A stretch of DNA of 64,000 nt from Microbulbifer hainanensis. GTDB lineage: Bacteria; Pseudomonadota; Gammaproteobacteria; Pseudomonadales; Cellvibrionaceae. Under the pieces are notes generated by a model. That model worked only from the letters and a program-made list of their open reading frames with translations, did no database searches and was not told the DNA's origin. Within the stretch, counting starts at the first letter, position 1. Each line of letters opens with the position of its first letter. Below, piece by piece: positions 45,370 to 55,219 of this stretch. The DNA is taken from the NCBI RefSeq assembly GCF_014904735.1, contig NZ_JACZCR010000003.1:186001-250000 (forward strand), read 5' to 3'. Made by a program: the position numbers and the translations under genes.

Positions 45370-46083
45370 TCAGGGGGCCCAGTAAACGGAGACCGAGTTC
45401 AGTCCCTGCTTGAGAATGCTGCGCACCGGCATCGCCAGTTCGTCGCTGCCCAGCAGCGCCTCGCGATAGACGCGCAGCTTTTCCTCTCCGGTAATCAGCA
45501 GTTTGATATCCCGCGCCTGCAGGATTGCCGACAGGGAGAGCGTCATGCGTTCGGTATGGCTACCGGTCACTTCGCTCTGCTGGGCGGTAATGGCTCTGCA
45601 CAACTGGGGAGATTTAGGGTCGAGCGCGGCCTCCAGCCCCTCCGCATGGGGAAACAGGGAGGCGGTGTGCCCGTCGTTGCCCATACCGAGCACACAGACA
45701 TCGAAAGGCCGGAGCAGCTCAGCGTATGCACGCTCGCAATCGGCCTGCCCCGCCGCGGCCGTCGCATGGGCATTCTTCATTCCAAGAAAGGGCGCCTCGG
45801 CGGCGTAATTCTGCAGCAGGCTTTTCTCGATAAATGTCTGGTTGCTGCCACTGGCTCCGGGCTCTACCCAGCGCTCATCCACCAGCGCGACGTTGATCTG
45901 CTGCCACGGCAGGGGGCGTTTCGACAGCTCGCGGTACACGGGCTCCGGCGTACTGCCACCGGAAACCAGGAAGGATGCCTGGCCGTGCTCCTTAATCCCT
46001 TTTTGCAGGGCACAGGCGCAGTCGTGGGTCAGGGCCTGCACCAGGCGCTCGCGATCGGAATAAAATTTTTCTTCTACCATCAT
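45370..46083 (-). CDS. pgl: 6-phosphogluconolactonase
   Basis: Hydrolyses 6-phosphogluconolactone made by Zwf. The 237-residue DevB-type product has FLVSGGSTPEPVYREL, LVDERWVEPGASGSNQ and GMGNDGHTASLFPHAEGL, the family signatures. It lies between zwf and eda with gaps of about 45 bases. Confidence 0.95.
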   Translation of the reverse strand: MMVEEKFYSDRERLVQALTHDCACALQKGIKEHGQASFLVSGGSTPEPVYRELSKRPLPWQQINVALVDERWVEPGASGSNQTFIEKSLLQNYAAEAPFLGMKNAHATAAAGQADCERAYAELLRPFDVCVLGMGNDGHTASLFPHAEGLEAALDPKSPQLCRAITAQQSEVTGSHTERMTLSLSAILQARDIKLLITGEEKLRVYREALLGSDELAMPVRSILKQGLNSVSVYWAP

Positions 46084-46128
46084 GGCGATTGGCTCGATTG
46101 GTAACTTTCGGTTGTCTCGTGGGTCGGC

Positions 46129-47589
46129 CTACTTGGCGTTGAACCAGTGGCGCCCATCCCGCGCCAGCAGTTCGCTGGAAGCCTGCGGCCCCCAGGTGCC
46201 CGCGCGATACAAATGCGGTTGGTTGCCGGTCTCGCGCCAGTGATCGATGATCGGATCCACCCACGCCCAGGCTGTCGCCACCTCTTCGCGGTGAATAAAC
46301 AGCGCCGAGTTGTTGGCCGCCGCGTCCAGCATCAGGCGCTTGTAGGCGTCACTCCTGAAGCTGTCGTAGGTATCGGACAGGGTCAGGTTCAGTTCCGCCG
46401 GTTGCAGCTCCATGGTCAGGCTGTCCATCTTCTTGGCCATCAGCACCAACTTGATGCTCTCTTCGGGCTGCAGGCGGATGACCAGCCGGTTGGGTATCAC
46501 CTCACCGGCTGCTTCTTCGTAGACGCTGTGGGAAACTTTCTTGTACTGGATCACAATCTCCGCACAGCGCTTCTCCATGCGCTTGCCGGTGCGCAAGTAG
46601 AAGGGCACCCCCGCCCAACGCCAGTTGTCGATGTGCGCACGAATCGCAACGAAGGTTTCCGTAGTACTGCTCGATTCGTCGAGCTCCTCCAGATAACCGG
46701 GCACCAGCTGGGTACCCAGGCCGCCCGCTACATACTGGCCGCGCACCGTGTTTTCATCGACGGTCTCGCCCACTAGCGGGCGCAGCGCCTCAAGCACCTT
46801 GATCTTTTCCGCGCGAATATTTTTCGCCGTCATTTTGTTAGGCGATTCCATTGCGATCAGACACAGCAGCTGCAACAGGTGGTTCTGCACCATATCGCGC
46901 AGTGCGCCGGTCTCGTCATAGAAACCTGCCCTGCCCTCGAGACCGACAGTTTCCGAAATACTGATCTGGATATGATCGATGGTCTGGGCATCCCACAGGT
47001 GCTCAAACAGCACATTGCTGAAACGCAACGCCAGCAGGTTCTGGACCGTTTCCTTACCCAGGTAGTGGTCGATTCGGAAAATGTTATTTTCCGGAAAATA
47101 GGTCGCGATCTTGCTGTTGATTTCGTCGGAAGTCTGGGCGTTGTAACCAAGCGGCTTTTCCACCACGACACGTGAGTTGTCATGGATCAACCCCTTGATC
47201 GACAGATTTTCACAGCAGGGCCCAAACACCGCGGGCGGAATTGCCAGGTAAAAAATCCGTACCCGATCGACTTCACTGTCGAGGATATCGGCCAAGCCAT
47301 CCCACTGCTCATCGGGTTCCGCAATATCCAGGGACACTGCGCGCAACAGCGGGGAGAAATCTGTCCACACTTCGTCGCTGTACTCGCCGTCGCGCAGGTG
47401 GATTTTCAGGGCATCCTGGGCAGTCTGCAGGTATTTTTCCGCATCTTCCCGGCGGCGACACACCGGCAGGATCCTGCTCCCCTCTGCCAGACTGCCTTCC
47501 ATGAAGGCGCGGTAGAGAGCTGGGATCAGTTTGCGCAGCGCCAGGTCACCGCCGCCACCAAACAACACCATATCGAAAGGATTAGCCAT
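46129..47589 (-). CDS. zwf: Glucose-6-phosphate 1-dehydrogenase
   Basis: Oxidises glucose 6-phosphate to 6-phosphogluconolactone. The 486-residue product starts with the cofactor loop FGGGGDLALRKLIPALY and carries the substrate motif RIDHYLGKE with the active-site His context. Cofactor choice (NADP or NAD) cannot be stated from this alone. It lies 49 bases after edd. Confidence 0.96.
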   Translation of the reverse strand: MANPFDMVLFGGGGDLALRKLIPALYRAFMEGSLAEGSRILPVCRRREDAEKYLQTAQDALKIHLRDGEYSDEVWTDFSPLLRAVSLDIAEPDEQWDGLADILDSEVDRVRIFYLAIPPAVFGPCCENLSIKGLIHDNSRVVVEKPLGYNAQTSDEINSKIATYFPENNIFRIDHYLGKETVQNLLALRFSNVLFEHLWDAQTIDHIQISISETVGLEGRAGFYDETGALRDMVQNHLLQLLCLIAMESPNKMTAKNIRAEKIKVLEALRPLVGETVDENTVRGQYVAGGLGTQLVPGYLEELDESSSTTETFVAIRAHIDNWRWAGVPFYLRTGKRMEKRCAEIVIQYKKVSHSVYEEAAGEVIPNRLVIRLQPEESIKLVLMAKKMDSLTMELQPAELNLTLSDTYDSFRSDAYKRLMLDAAANNSALFIHREEVATAWAWVDPIIDHWRETGNQPHLYRAGTWGPQASSELLARDGRHWFNAK

Positions 47590-47638
47590 TTAATTCTGCT
47601 CTTTTTTGCTGCGCTGTTTTCGCGCAAATCCGTTTTGT

Positions 47639-49456
47639 CTAAAAAAGAATACTCGCACCGCTCTCGGCTCCACTGGCGAGGGCGCGCATGTTGGCAAACA
47701 ACTCACGCCCCATACCCCGGGCACTCTCGGACAAGTCGAATTCCGCAGGTTCCCGCGCGGCCAGTTCGGCATCATCGACAAGTACGCGCAATACGCCGGC
47801 GTTCGAGTCCAGCTCGATCATGTCGCCGTCGCGGATCTTGGCAATAGCGCCACCGTCCACCGCCTCCGGTGACATGTGGATGGCCGCCGGCACCTTGCCG
47901 GAAGCCCCGGACATACGCCCATCGGTGACCAGTGCCACCTTGAAGCCGCGGTCCTGCAGCACACCAAGCGTCGGCGTCAGCTTGTGCAGTTCCGGCATAC
48001 CGTTGGCCTGTGGCCCCTGGAACCGCACCACGGCAATAAAATCCTTTTCCAGCTGACCTGCCTTGAATCGCTCCAGCAACTCATCCTGCGTATTGAACAC
48101 CACTGCTGGCGCCTTCACGTGCAGGTGGTCCGCTTTCAACGCGGAAACCTTGATCACACTTTTGCCAATGTTGCCGTCCAGCAACTGCAGGCCGCCGTGG
48201 CTGGAGAAGGGATCTGTCACCGGGCGGATAATGTCCGGGTTACCGCTCTCCTCCAGCGTCGGGCGCCACACCACGCCGGACTTGTCTTCGTTCAGGAAGG
48301 GGTCGTGGCAGTATGGCTTGAGGCCGGAGTTGCCGAGGACTGTATGTACGTCGTCGTGCAGCAAACCGCCGCTCAACAATTCGCGAATCAGGAACTGCAT
48401 ACCGCCGGCTGCGGCAAACTGGTTGATGTCGGCGGTACCGTTCGGATACACGTGACACAGCAGCGGCACCACTTCGGACAGGTCGGCCATATCCTGCCAG
48501 GTGATCTGGATACCCGCGGCGCGGGCCATGGCCACCAGGTGCAGGGTGTGATTGGTGGAACCGCCGGTGGCGAGCAGGCCAACGATGCCGTTTACGAACG
48601 TCTTCTCCGTCAGGATTTTGGCAATGGGCGTGTGCTGGCTGGGTTCGGTGATCTGCACCAGCTGCCTGACTGCAGCTTCATTGAGCGCGTCGCGCAGCTC
48701 GGTACCCGGGTTAACGAAAGAACTGCCCGGAAGCTGCAAACCCATGATTTCCACCAGCATCTGATTGCTGTTGGCGGTGCCGTAAAAAGTGCAGGTACCC
48801 GGGCTGTGGTAAGAGGCGCTTTCCGCTTCCAGCAGCTCCTTCCGGCCAACCTTGCCTTCTGCGTAGAGCTGGCGGACCCGCACCTTCTCCGCATTGGCGA
48901 GCCCGGTGGGCATTGGGCCCGCCGGAACAAATACCGCGGGCAGGTGACCGAATGCCAGAGCACCAATCACCAGTCCCGGAACGATTTTGTCGCAGATACC
49001 GAGGTACAGGCCGCCCTCGAAAACATCGTGGGAGAGCGCAATCGCCGTGGCCATGGCAATCACGTCGCGGGAAAACAGGCTCAATTCCATCCCCGCGCGG
49101 CCCTGGGTGACGCCGTCACACATGGCCGGCACACCGCCGGCCACCTGGGCAGTGGCGCCGTTGCGCGCGGCGGCCTCTTTCAGGATCTGTGGATAGGCAC
49201 CGTAGGGCTGGTGCGCCGACAACATGTCGTTGTAGGCGTTTATGATCGCCAGGTTGGGGCCGCGCCCGGAAGCGATGAGATTTTTATCTTCATCACTGGA
49301 AGCCGCGATCGCATGGGCCAGGTTGCCGCAGGAAAGCCGGCTACTGGCACGACCTTCAAAATGTGCGCGCTCGATCTGCGCCAGGTATTGCGCCCGCGTG
49401 TCGACACTGCGCTCGATAATACGCTCGGTAACCGCTTGAACCTTGCTGTGTACCAT
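47639..49456 (-). CDS. edd: Phosphogluconate dehydratase
   Basis: Iron-sulfur enzyme that dehydrates 6-phosphogluconate to KDPG, the committed Entner-Doudoroff step. The 605-residue product shows the cluster cysteines in [30 protein letters not shown] and [15 protein letters not shown], and [16 protein letters not shown] near the end. Length is normal. It follows pgi by 19 bases. Confidence 0.97.
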   Translation of the reverse strand: MVHSKVQAVTERIIERSVDTRAQYLAQIERAHFEGRASSRLSCGNLAHAIAASSDEDKNLIASGRGPNLAIINAYNDMLSAHQPYGAYPQILKEAAARNGATAQVAGGVPAMCDGVTQGRAGMELSLFSRDVIAMATAIALSHDVFEGGLYLGICDKIVPGLVIGALAFGHLPAVFVPAGPMPTGLANAEKVRVRQLYAEGKVGRKELLEAESASYHSPGTCTFYGTANSNQMLVEIMGLQLPGSSFVNPGTELRDALNEAAVRQLVQITEPSQHTPIAKILTEKTFVNGIVGLLATGGSTNHTLHLVAMARAAGIQITWQDMADLSEVVPLLCHVYPNGTADINQFAAAGGMQFLIRELLSGGLLHDDVHTVLGNSGLKPYCHDPFLNEDKSGVVWRPTLEESGNPDIIRPVTDPFSSHGGLQLLDGNIGKSVIKVSALKADHLHVKAPAVVFNTQDELLERFKAGQLEKDFIAVVRFQGPQANGMPELHKLTPTLGVLQDRGFKVALVTDGRMSGASGKVPAAIHMSPEAVDGGAIAKIRDGDMIELDSNAGVLRVLVDDAELAAREPAEFDLSESARGMGRELFANMRALASGAESGASILF

Positions 49457-49475
49457 AATCCTTTAGCTCTATTGT

Positions 49476-51140
49476 TCAGCCGGCGGCGCCGTGCACCGGA
49501 GTGCCGCTCCTGACCCGCTGGTAAAAATCGATCAATTGGGAGGTGGATGTATCCTGGTCGTGCGCATCGCCACTCTCCAACTGAGGTTGTAGTGCCGCGG
49601 CGAGCCCTTTACCCAATTCGACGCCCCACTGATCGAAAGAATAAATTTGCAATATGACGCCCTGTACAAAAATTTTGTGCTCATACAGCGCTATCAATGC
49701 CCCCAGAGAGCCGGGGTTCAGCTCCCGCAACAGAATCGTGTTGCTCGGTTTATTACCGCGATGCACTTTGTAGGGCGCTAGTGCCGCCACTTCGTCCTCG
49801 CTCAACCCCTTGGCCGCCAGCTCGCTGGCCACCTGCCCGACGCTGACCCCATTCATCAGTGCCTGGCTCTGTGCCAGCATGTTCGCCAGCAGAATTTCAT
49901 GGTGCCCGGGCAGATCGTGTCCCGGCGTCACGCTGCCGATAAAGTCGGCCGGTACCACCTCCGGGCTCTGGTGCAGGTACTGGTAAAAGGCGTGCTGACC
50001 ATTGATACCGAGCATGCCCCATATTAGTGGCCCGGTTGCGTAGGTCGCCTCCTCCCCTGCCCTGGTAGTAGATTTGCCGTTGCTCTCCATATCTGCCTGT
50101 TGCAGGTAGGCTGGCAGCATATGCAGGGCCTGCTCATAAGGCAGGACAGCGTGAGCCGGGTACCCCATGAAAGTGCAGTACCACAGGCTCAGCAGAGCCA
50201 TCAGCACCGGCGCGTTTTCCTCCAGCGGCGCCTCCCGGAAGTGGCGATCCATTCCGGCAGCGCCATCGAGCAGCGCGCGAAAACCGTTAAAGCCGATGGC
50301 GATCGCGATAGGCAGGCCGATTGCGGACCACAGCGAATAGCGCCCGCCGACCCAGTCCCAAAACTGAAAAACGCGCTGCGGCGTTATGCCGAACTCGCGC
50401 GCTTTTTCAGGATTGGCAGTAACCGCCACAAAGTGGCTATGCAGTATCTGCTCTTGCGACATCATGTCGCCGAACCAGCGCAGCGCACTGCGCGCGTTGG
50501 TCAGGGTTTCTGTCGTGGTAAATGTCTTAGACGAGACCACAAACATGGTGGTCTCGGTGTCGAGCTGCTCCAGCACATCTGCCAGCTGTGCACCGTCTAC
50601 ATTCGAGACGAAATGCACCCGAATATCGCCGCGCCGGTGGGCGCGCAATGCCTCGATTACCATCTGCGGCCCCAAGTGCGAACCGCCGACACCGAGATTG
50701 ACCACATCGGTAATGGCTTTGCCCGTGCATCCTGTCACGCCGCCATTATGTAGTAAATTTACAAACTCTTTCAAGCGTCCCAGCTCACTTTCCACCTGCG
50801 ACTGCACCGCGCCTCCATGCAGCTCAACCGAATCGGGCAATCCACCGCGCAGTGCAGCATGGAGAACCGGGCGCCCCTCGGTGCGATTGATCGGCGCACC
50901 GGCAAACATATCGCGCCGCCAGGTCCCCAGGTCGGCATCCCGGGCCAGCTGTAATAATTTTACAAGAACCTCGTCATCGACCAGGTTTTTTGAGTAATCG
51001 AACAGGAATTCAGGCAACTCCAGCGAGAAACGACGCCCCCGTTCGGGATCGGCCGCAAAGAGATCGCGCAGGTGCCGGCGGCGCATGTGCTGCGCCAGAG
51101 TCTCTAATTGCTGCCAGCTGGGAAGTTGGGTGATATCCAT
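49476..51140 (-). CDS. pgi: Glucose-6-phosphate isomerase
   Basis: Interconverts fructose 6-phosphate and glucose 6-phosphate. The 554-residue product has VNLGVGGSHLGPQMV, GGRYSLWSAIGLPIA and the conserved active-site segment INGQHAFYQYLHQS. It is the first gene of the pgi-edd-zwf-pgl-eda-gap run. In this regulon it would turn fructose 6-phosphate from NagB-II into the substrate of Zwf. Two NagR-type operators lie 97-151 bases upstream. Confidence 0.96.
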   Translation of the reverse strand: MDITQLPSWQQLETLAQHMRRRHLRDLFAADPERGRRFSLELPEFLFDYSKNLVDDEVLVKLLQLARDADLGTWRRDMFAGAPINRTEGRPVLHAALRGGLPDSVELHGGAVQSQVESELGRLKEFVNLLHNGGVTGCTGKAITDVVNLGVGGSHLGPQMVIEALRAHRRGDIRVHFVSNVDGAQLADVLEQLDTETTMFVVSSKTFTTTETLTNARSALRWFGDMMSQEQILHSHFVAVTANPEKAREFGITPQRVFQFWDWVGGRYSLWSAIGLPIAIAIGFNGFRALLDGAAGMDRHFREAPLEENAPVLMALLSLWYCTFMGYPAHAVLPYEQALHMLPAYLQQADMESNGKSTTRAGEEATYATGPLIWGMLGINGQHAFYQYLHQSPEVVPADFIGSVTPGHDLPGHHEILLANMLAQSQALMNGVSVGQVASELAAKGLSEDEVAALAPYKVHRGNKPSNTILLRELNPGSLGALIALYEHKIFVQGVILQIYSFDQWGVELGKGLAAALQPQLESGDAHDQDTSTSQLIDFYQRVRSGTPVHGAAG

Positions 51141-51236
51141 GGTAAGCCCCCATTAATGCGGGTATCGGCAACAGGTAGGCCAATACCAGTTATTGTTCTT
51201 GTTGGCGCCGCCCCTCTCCGCATGCCTCTGCAGCAA

Positions 51237-51254
51237 AATGACAGCGTTGTCATA
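51237..51254. promoter_or_regulatory. NagR-type operator 3 (pgi/nagR divergent region)
   Basis: AATGACAGCGTTGTCATA, a strong match to the palindrome, 97 bases before pgi and 221 before the repressor gene. It probably controls the pgi-edd-zwf-pgl-eda operon. Confidence 0.85.
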
Positions 51255-51273
51255 TCCGACGAGAGTCCCACAC

Positions 51274-51291
51274 GGAGATAGCGCTGTCAAT
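51274..51291. promoter_or_regulatory. NagR-type operator 4, weaker (pgi/nagR divergent region)
   Basis: GGAGATAGCGCTGTCAAT keeps the core GATAGCGCTGTCA but loses the outer bases. It is 37 bases from operator 3, centre to centre. It may serve autoregulation of the repressor or cooperative binding. The rest of 51141-51474 shows no gene. Confidence 0.7.
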
Positions 51292-51474
51292 TTGATTTGT
51301 AGTATTGCTTCACAAAGCGCTCGCAAAATGATCAAACAAGGTTGGGCAGTGACTCCGCGCGCAGCAAACATCTTGCAGCGCGAAATGCCACCGCTTTTGC
51401 TGGTAAAATGCGCATTGGCCGACATGACTCCGCCTGCAGCGCGGAGGTTTCCAAAATAAGGACAAGCGCCCCAC

Positions 51475-52539
51475 ATGAAAGTCACCATTAACGATGTCGC
51501 CGCACGGGCCGGCGTCTCGATCAAGACCGTCTCACGCGTTATCAACAACGAGCCCTCGGTTCGCCCGGCGACGAAAAAGAAAGTCATGGATGCGGTGGAG
51601 GCACTCAATTACCAACCCAATCTCGCCGCCCGCAACCTGGCCGGCACCCGCTCGTATACCATCGCGTTTATTTACGACAACCCAAATGCCTATTACGTCA
51701 TCGATATGCAAAACGGCATACTCGAGGCCTGCAAGGCGCGCGGCTACGAACTGTTGATTCATCCGACCAATGCCAAATCTGCCAATGTGCACGAGGAGCT
51801 GCGCAACCTGGTCGAGCATTCAAAAATCGCCGGCCTGGTGCTGACCCCACCTTTCTCAGAGACCCAGTCATTCATCGACACGGTGAAAGCCCTGGATGTC
51901 GACTATGTGCGGATCGTTTCCAGCGAAGCCGCCCTCGACGACGAGGACAATTGCATCCAAGTGGATGACAGCGCCGCCGCTTTCGATATTACCCAGCACT
52001 TGCTACAACTCGGTCACCGGCGCATCGGCTTTCTGTGTGGTGGAGAAGAGCACGTCTCAACCCACGGCCGGCTGGCCGGCTATCGCAGCGCACTGGAAAC
52101 CGCCGGCGTAGCGATCGACGAAAACCTGATCCTGAAAGGCGAGTATTCCTTTGATTCCGGCGTGCAAGGTGCAAAGACACTGCTGCAGTCCGACAACCCG
52201 CCCACCGCCATTTTTGCCAGTAACGATGAAATGGCAGCGGGCGCCCTGTTCGCTGCACGTCTGATGCATATCGCGATCCCCGAACAGTTGTCGATTGTCG
52301 GCTTCGAGGACAGCCCGTTCTCGCGCCAGACCTGGCCCAAACTGACTACGGCCCACCAGCCCAACAACGAGATCGCCAAGTGCGCAGCGGCATTGGTCCT
52401 GAGCAAGGCGCGCGGCAAGGGCGCGGCCGAAAGCGCCTCTGCCAACAAAGAGGCAGGTATTAAACGGGAGTTTACCCCCACCCTGGTTATCCGCGATTCC
52501 AGCGGTCCCGCGCCCGAAACGGCAACCGGCAAAAGCTGA
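51475..52539 (+). CDS. LacI family repressor, probable NagR
   Basis: A 354-residue repressor with the LacI helix-turn-helix (TINDVAARAGVSIKTVSRVI, residues 4-23), the hinge region (LNYQPNLAARNLAG) and a sugar-binding domain of the periplasmic-binding type. It lies divergent from pgi and convergent with nagP. The palindromes at five places in this window have the size and symmetry of LacI-family operators, and the motif is close to that described for NagR in Shewanella and Xanthomonas (from memory). The inducer is most likely GlcNAc 6-phosphate or glucosamine 6-phosphate; this is inference. Confidence 0.85.
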   Translation: MKVTINDVAARAGVSIKTVSRVINNEPSVRPATKKKVMDAVEALNYQPNLAARNLAGTRSYTIAFIYDNPNAYYVIDMQNGILEACKARGYELLIHPTNAKSANVHEELRNLVEHSKIAGLVLTPPFSETQSFIDTVKALDVDYVRIVSSEAALDDEDNCIQVDDSAAAFDITQHLLQLGHRRIGFLCGGEEHVSTHGRLAGYRSALETAGVAIDENLILKGEYSFDSGVQGAKTLLQSDNPPTAIFASNDEMAAGALFAARLMHIAIPEQLSIVGFEDSPFSRQTWPKLTTAHQPNNEIAKCAAALVLSKARGKGAAESASANKEAGIKREFTPTLVIRDSSGPAPETATGKS

Positions 52540-52613
52540 CTCCATCACGGCGCGCTCTGCGCGCCATGCCCTTCCCGCCGAGCATCCCCCTCTTTTTCTC
52601 TTTCCAGCAGACG

Positions 52614-52637
52614 AAAAAAAGCCCTCACATGGAGGGC
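52614..52637 (-). terminator. Rho-independent terminator after nagP
   Basis: GCCCTC (52621-52626) and GAGGGC (52632-52637) form a 6-base stem; on the minus strand the stem is followed by seven T. It ends the nagK-nagB-II-nagA-nagP transcript. Confidence 0.85.
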
Positions 52638-52697
52638 AAGATGACGAGAACCAAAGAGAAAAATAACAAGACAATCAAATTACAAGCTTCAAATTCA

Positions 52698-54032
52698 TTA
52701 CTTCCAACTGCGCATCCTGTGGCCCTTGAGCGCATAGAACAGGATAAACAGGTAGGCGGGGATCGCGATCAGGTAGGCGAGTTTGCCATCGCCAGTATCG
52801 GCAAAGTGGCCGTACAGCGGCGGCAGGATAGCGCCACCGGAAATACCCATAATCAGCAGTGCCGCCCCCTTGGAGGTAAACTTGCCGAGACCTTCCAGCG
52901 CCAGCGGCCAGATTGCCGGCCAACACATGGCGTTGGCAAATCCCAACATTGCGACAAAGAAGACGGCATTGGGAATTTCCGGCAATCCGAACAACAGCGA
53001 CAGCGTCGATGCGGACAGCGCTGTACTCTCAAAAGAGCCGGTCATTACGAACAGGGTAAATACAATCCCGAGTACCGCCGAAACCATCAGAGCCTTCTGC
53101 TGGCTGATAAAACGCGGAATGGCGATAGTGCCGTAGATATAGCCCAGCACCATGAAAATCATCGTATAGGAGGTCAACACGGAAGCGGCTGCAGTATCCA
53201 TGCCCGCCTGCTTGCCGAGCAGGCCGATGGCGTCGCCGGCGATCACTTCAACACCGACATAAAAGAACAAGGCAATCGCACCCAGTACCAGCTGTGGATA
53301 CTGCATCAGCCCGGAAAGCGTCGCGGCTCCACTGTCCTGGCCGACAATTGCCTCATCCTCGATATCCGGCAGCGGCGCGAAGGTCATGGCGATGGCCAGC
53401 AGTCCCGCCAGGATTGCCATACCGACATAGGGATCGACCAGCTGGCCCGCCAGCTCGTTCAACTTGGCATCCCTGGCAGTTGCAGAGAGAGCGGCGAGTT
53501 CGGATTCGGAAATACCGGTGATTCCCGCCATCACGAGGATGGCGAACACCCAGGGCGCCACGATGCCGGCACCTTTGTTCAAGAGGCCCATGACGCAGAT
53601 ACGCACCGCGGCCGTCTCACTGGAACCCAGTTTCACCACATAGGGATTCGAGGCAGTCTGCAGAATGGTCAGGCCGGACCCCACGACGAATTGCGCCAGC
53701 AGAAATATGCTGAACATGCGGCTATAGGCGGCCGGAATGAATATCAGGGCGCCCCCCCCCACCAGTGCCAGACCGAGCGCCATGCCATTTTTATAGCCAG
53801 TGCGCTCGATGATCGCAGCCATGGGCAGCGCCATCACTGTATAGGCGATGTAGAAAGCAGAAGCTACCAGCATGGCCTGGAAGGCAGTCAGGTCACATAT
53901 TGTCTGCAGGAACGGGATGAGAGCGCCGTTCAGCCAGGTAACGAATCCAAAAATAAAGAACAGCATGCCGATAATCGCCATCGGCAGCAGGTTACTTTTC
54001 GCCTCACTCTGGGCAGCTACTGCGGTATTCAT
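52698..54032 (-). CDS. nagP: Sugar MFS transporter, probable N-acetylglucosamine permease NagP
   Basis: Major facilitator of 444 residues with about twelve helices, of the FucP/GluP group (FIFGFVTWLNGALIPFLQ near residue 26, FVVGSGLTILQTASNPYVV). NagP is the GlcNAc:H+ symporter known from Shewanella and Xanthomonas; it replaces the PTS. The gene ends the nagK operon. No PTS component is visible in the window, which fits uptake of the free sugar followed by phosphorylation by NagK. Confidence 0.88.
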   Translation of the reverse strand: MNTAVAAQSEAKSNLLPMAIIGMLFFIFGFVTWLNGALIPFLQTICDLTAFQAMLVASAFYIAYTVMALPMAAIIERTGYKNGMALGLALVGGGALIFIPAAYSRMFSIFLLAQFVVGSGLTILQTASNPYVVKLGSSETAAVRICVMGLLNKGAGIVAPWVFAILVMAGITGISESELAALSATARDAKLNELAGQLVDPYVGMAILAGLLAIAMTFAPLPDIEDEAIVGQDSGAATLSGLMQYPQLVLGAIALFFYVGVEVIAGDAIGLLGKQAGMDTAAASVLTSYTMIFMVLGYIYGTIAIPRFISQQKALMVSAVLGIVFTLFVMTGSFESTALSASTLSLLFGLPEIPNAVFFVAMLGFANAMCWPAIWPLALEGLGKFTSKGAALLIMGISGGAILPPLYGHFADTGDGKLAYLIAIPAYLFILFYALKGHRMRSWK

Positions 54033-54070
54033 AGGAGCACCTTTTTATCGTTATCGTGATTTCTAATCAT

Positions 54071-55198
54071 CTAGTTGGAAAATACTTCCCTACCACCTAT
54101 CCAGGTTTTCTGAACCTGTAATTTATCGTCCAGCAAAATCAGGTCTGCGCTTGCCCCAGCCTCGATACGCCCGGCGGCCAGCCCTAGAAAGTGGGCCGGG
54201 TACAACGCCGCCATGCGCAGCGCTTCCGTCAGCTCCACCCCACACCAGTCGCGGATGTTGCGCACCGCACCGATCATATCCAGGTGCGACCCCGCCAGTT
54301 CACCGGTGGTCGAGGTCAAACGATCACCGTCGCGGGTCACCACCCGGTCGAACAGCGGAAAGCTGGTCTCGTCGCTGCCCACCAGGGACATGGCATCGGT
54401 CACCAGCATAATCTTGCCGCGCGGCTTGGCCTTCAGCGCCAGTGTCATCGCTTCGGCACAGACGTGGTGTCCATCGGCAATCAGGCCACACCAGGCACCG
54501 TCGCTGATCAGGGCCGTGCCAACCATGCCCGGTTCGCGGGACTGCAGTGGCGACATGGCGTTATACAGGTGCGTAAAGCCGGTCGCTCCGGCAGCCACCG
54601 CCGCCGCGGCGGTCGCGCCGTCGGCATTGGAGTGACCCAGGCAAACTTTGACACCCAGCGACACCAGCTTGCGAATATCTTCTACAGCGACATTTTCCGG
54701 CGCCAGCGTCACCGCCTTCACGCCCAGGTCGTCGCGCGCATAAATGGCCAGCTCCTCGTCGCTGAGTGGCCGGATGAAACGCTCCTCGTGCGTGCCCTTC
54801 TTCGGCCTGCTCAGGTGCGGCCCCTCGAAATGCACACCGATCACGCCCGGCACACCTTCCCGCAGTGCCGCGGCGACCGCATCCGCGGCCTGGCACATGA
54901 CATCCACGCGATCGGTGATCAGCGTGGGCAAAAAGCCGGTAGTGCCGTACCGCGCGTGCGCGGCGCTCATTTTTCCGAGCGCGCTAACACTCGGATCATT
55001 GTTGAACAGCACACCGCCACCACCATTGACCTGCACATCCACCAGTCCCGGCGCCAGCAGTCCGGCCAGACGCTCGGCGCCTTCCGGGGCGGAGCCGCCG
55101 ATGGATTCGATCCGGCCGTCTTCACTGACTGTCAGCGGAATATTGCGGTGAAGCTGTTCACCGTCGAAAAGCTGTTCCGCCAAAAATGTGCGCGTCAC
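54071..55198 (-). CDS. nagA: N-acetylglucosamine-6-phosphate deacetylase
   Basis: Removes acetate from GlcNAc 6-phosphate to give glucosamine 6-phosphate. The product has DVQVNGGGGVLFNN, the metal Glu in GVHFEGPHLSRPKKGTHE, the metal His in GHSNADGAT and THLYNAMSPL, and the catalytic Asp in LVTDAMSLVG. The GTG at 55198 is preceded at six bases by GGAG and matches the E. coli start, giving 375 residues. A TTG at 55219 in the same frame has no ribosome site. It follows nagB-II closely. Confidence 0.95.
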   Translation of the reverse strand: MTRTFLAEQLFDGEQLHRNIPLTVSEDGRIESIGGSAPEGAERLAGLLAPGLVDVQVNGGGGVLFNNDPSVSALGKMSAAHARYGTTGFLPTLITDRVDVMCQAADAVAAALREGVPGVIGVHFEGPHLSRPKKGTHEERFIRPLSDEELAIYARDDLGVKAVTLAPENVAVEDIRKLVSLGVKVCLGHSNADGATAAAAVAAGATGFTHLYNAMSPLQSREPGMVGTALISDGAWCGLIADGHHVCAEAMTLALKAKPRGKIMLVTDAMSLVGSDETSFPLFDRVVTRDGDRLTSTTGELAGSHLDMIGAVRNIRDWCGVELTEALRMAALYPAHFLGLAAGRIEAGASADLILLDDKLQVQKTWIGGREVFSN

Positions 55199-55219
55199 GG
55201 GTATCTCCAGCTTCGACAA

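Noticed and set aside
53013-53022. ACAGCGCTGT palindrome inside nagP
   Set aside because: It shares the operator core but lacks the TGA...TCA outer arms, and it lies within coding sequence.
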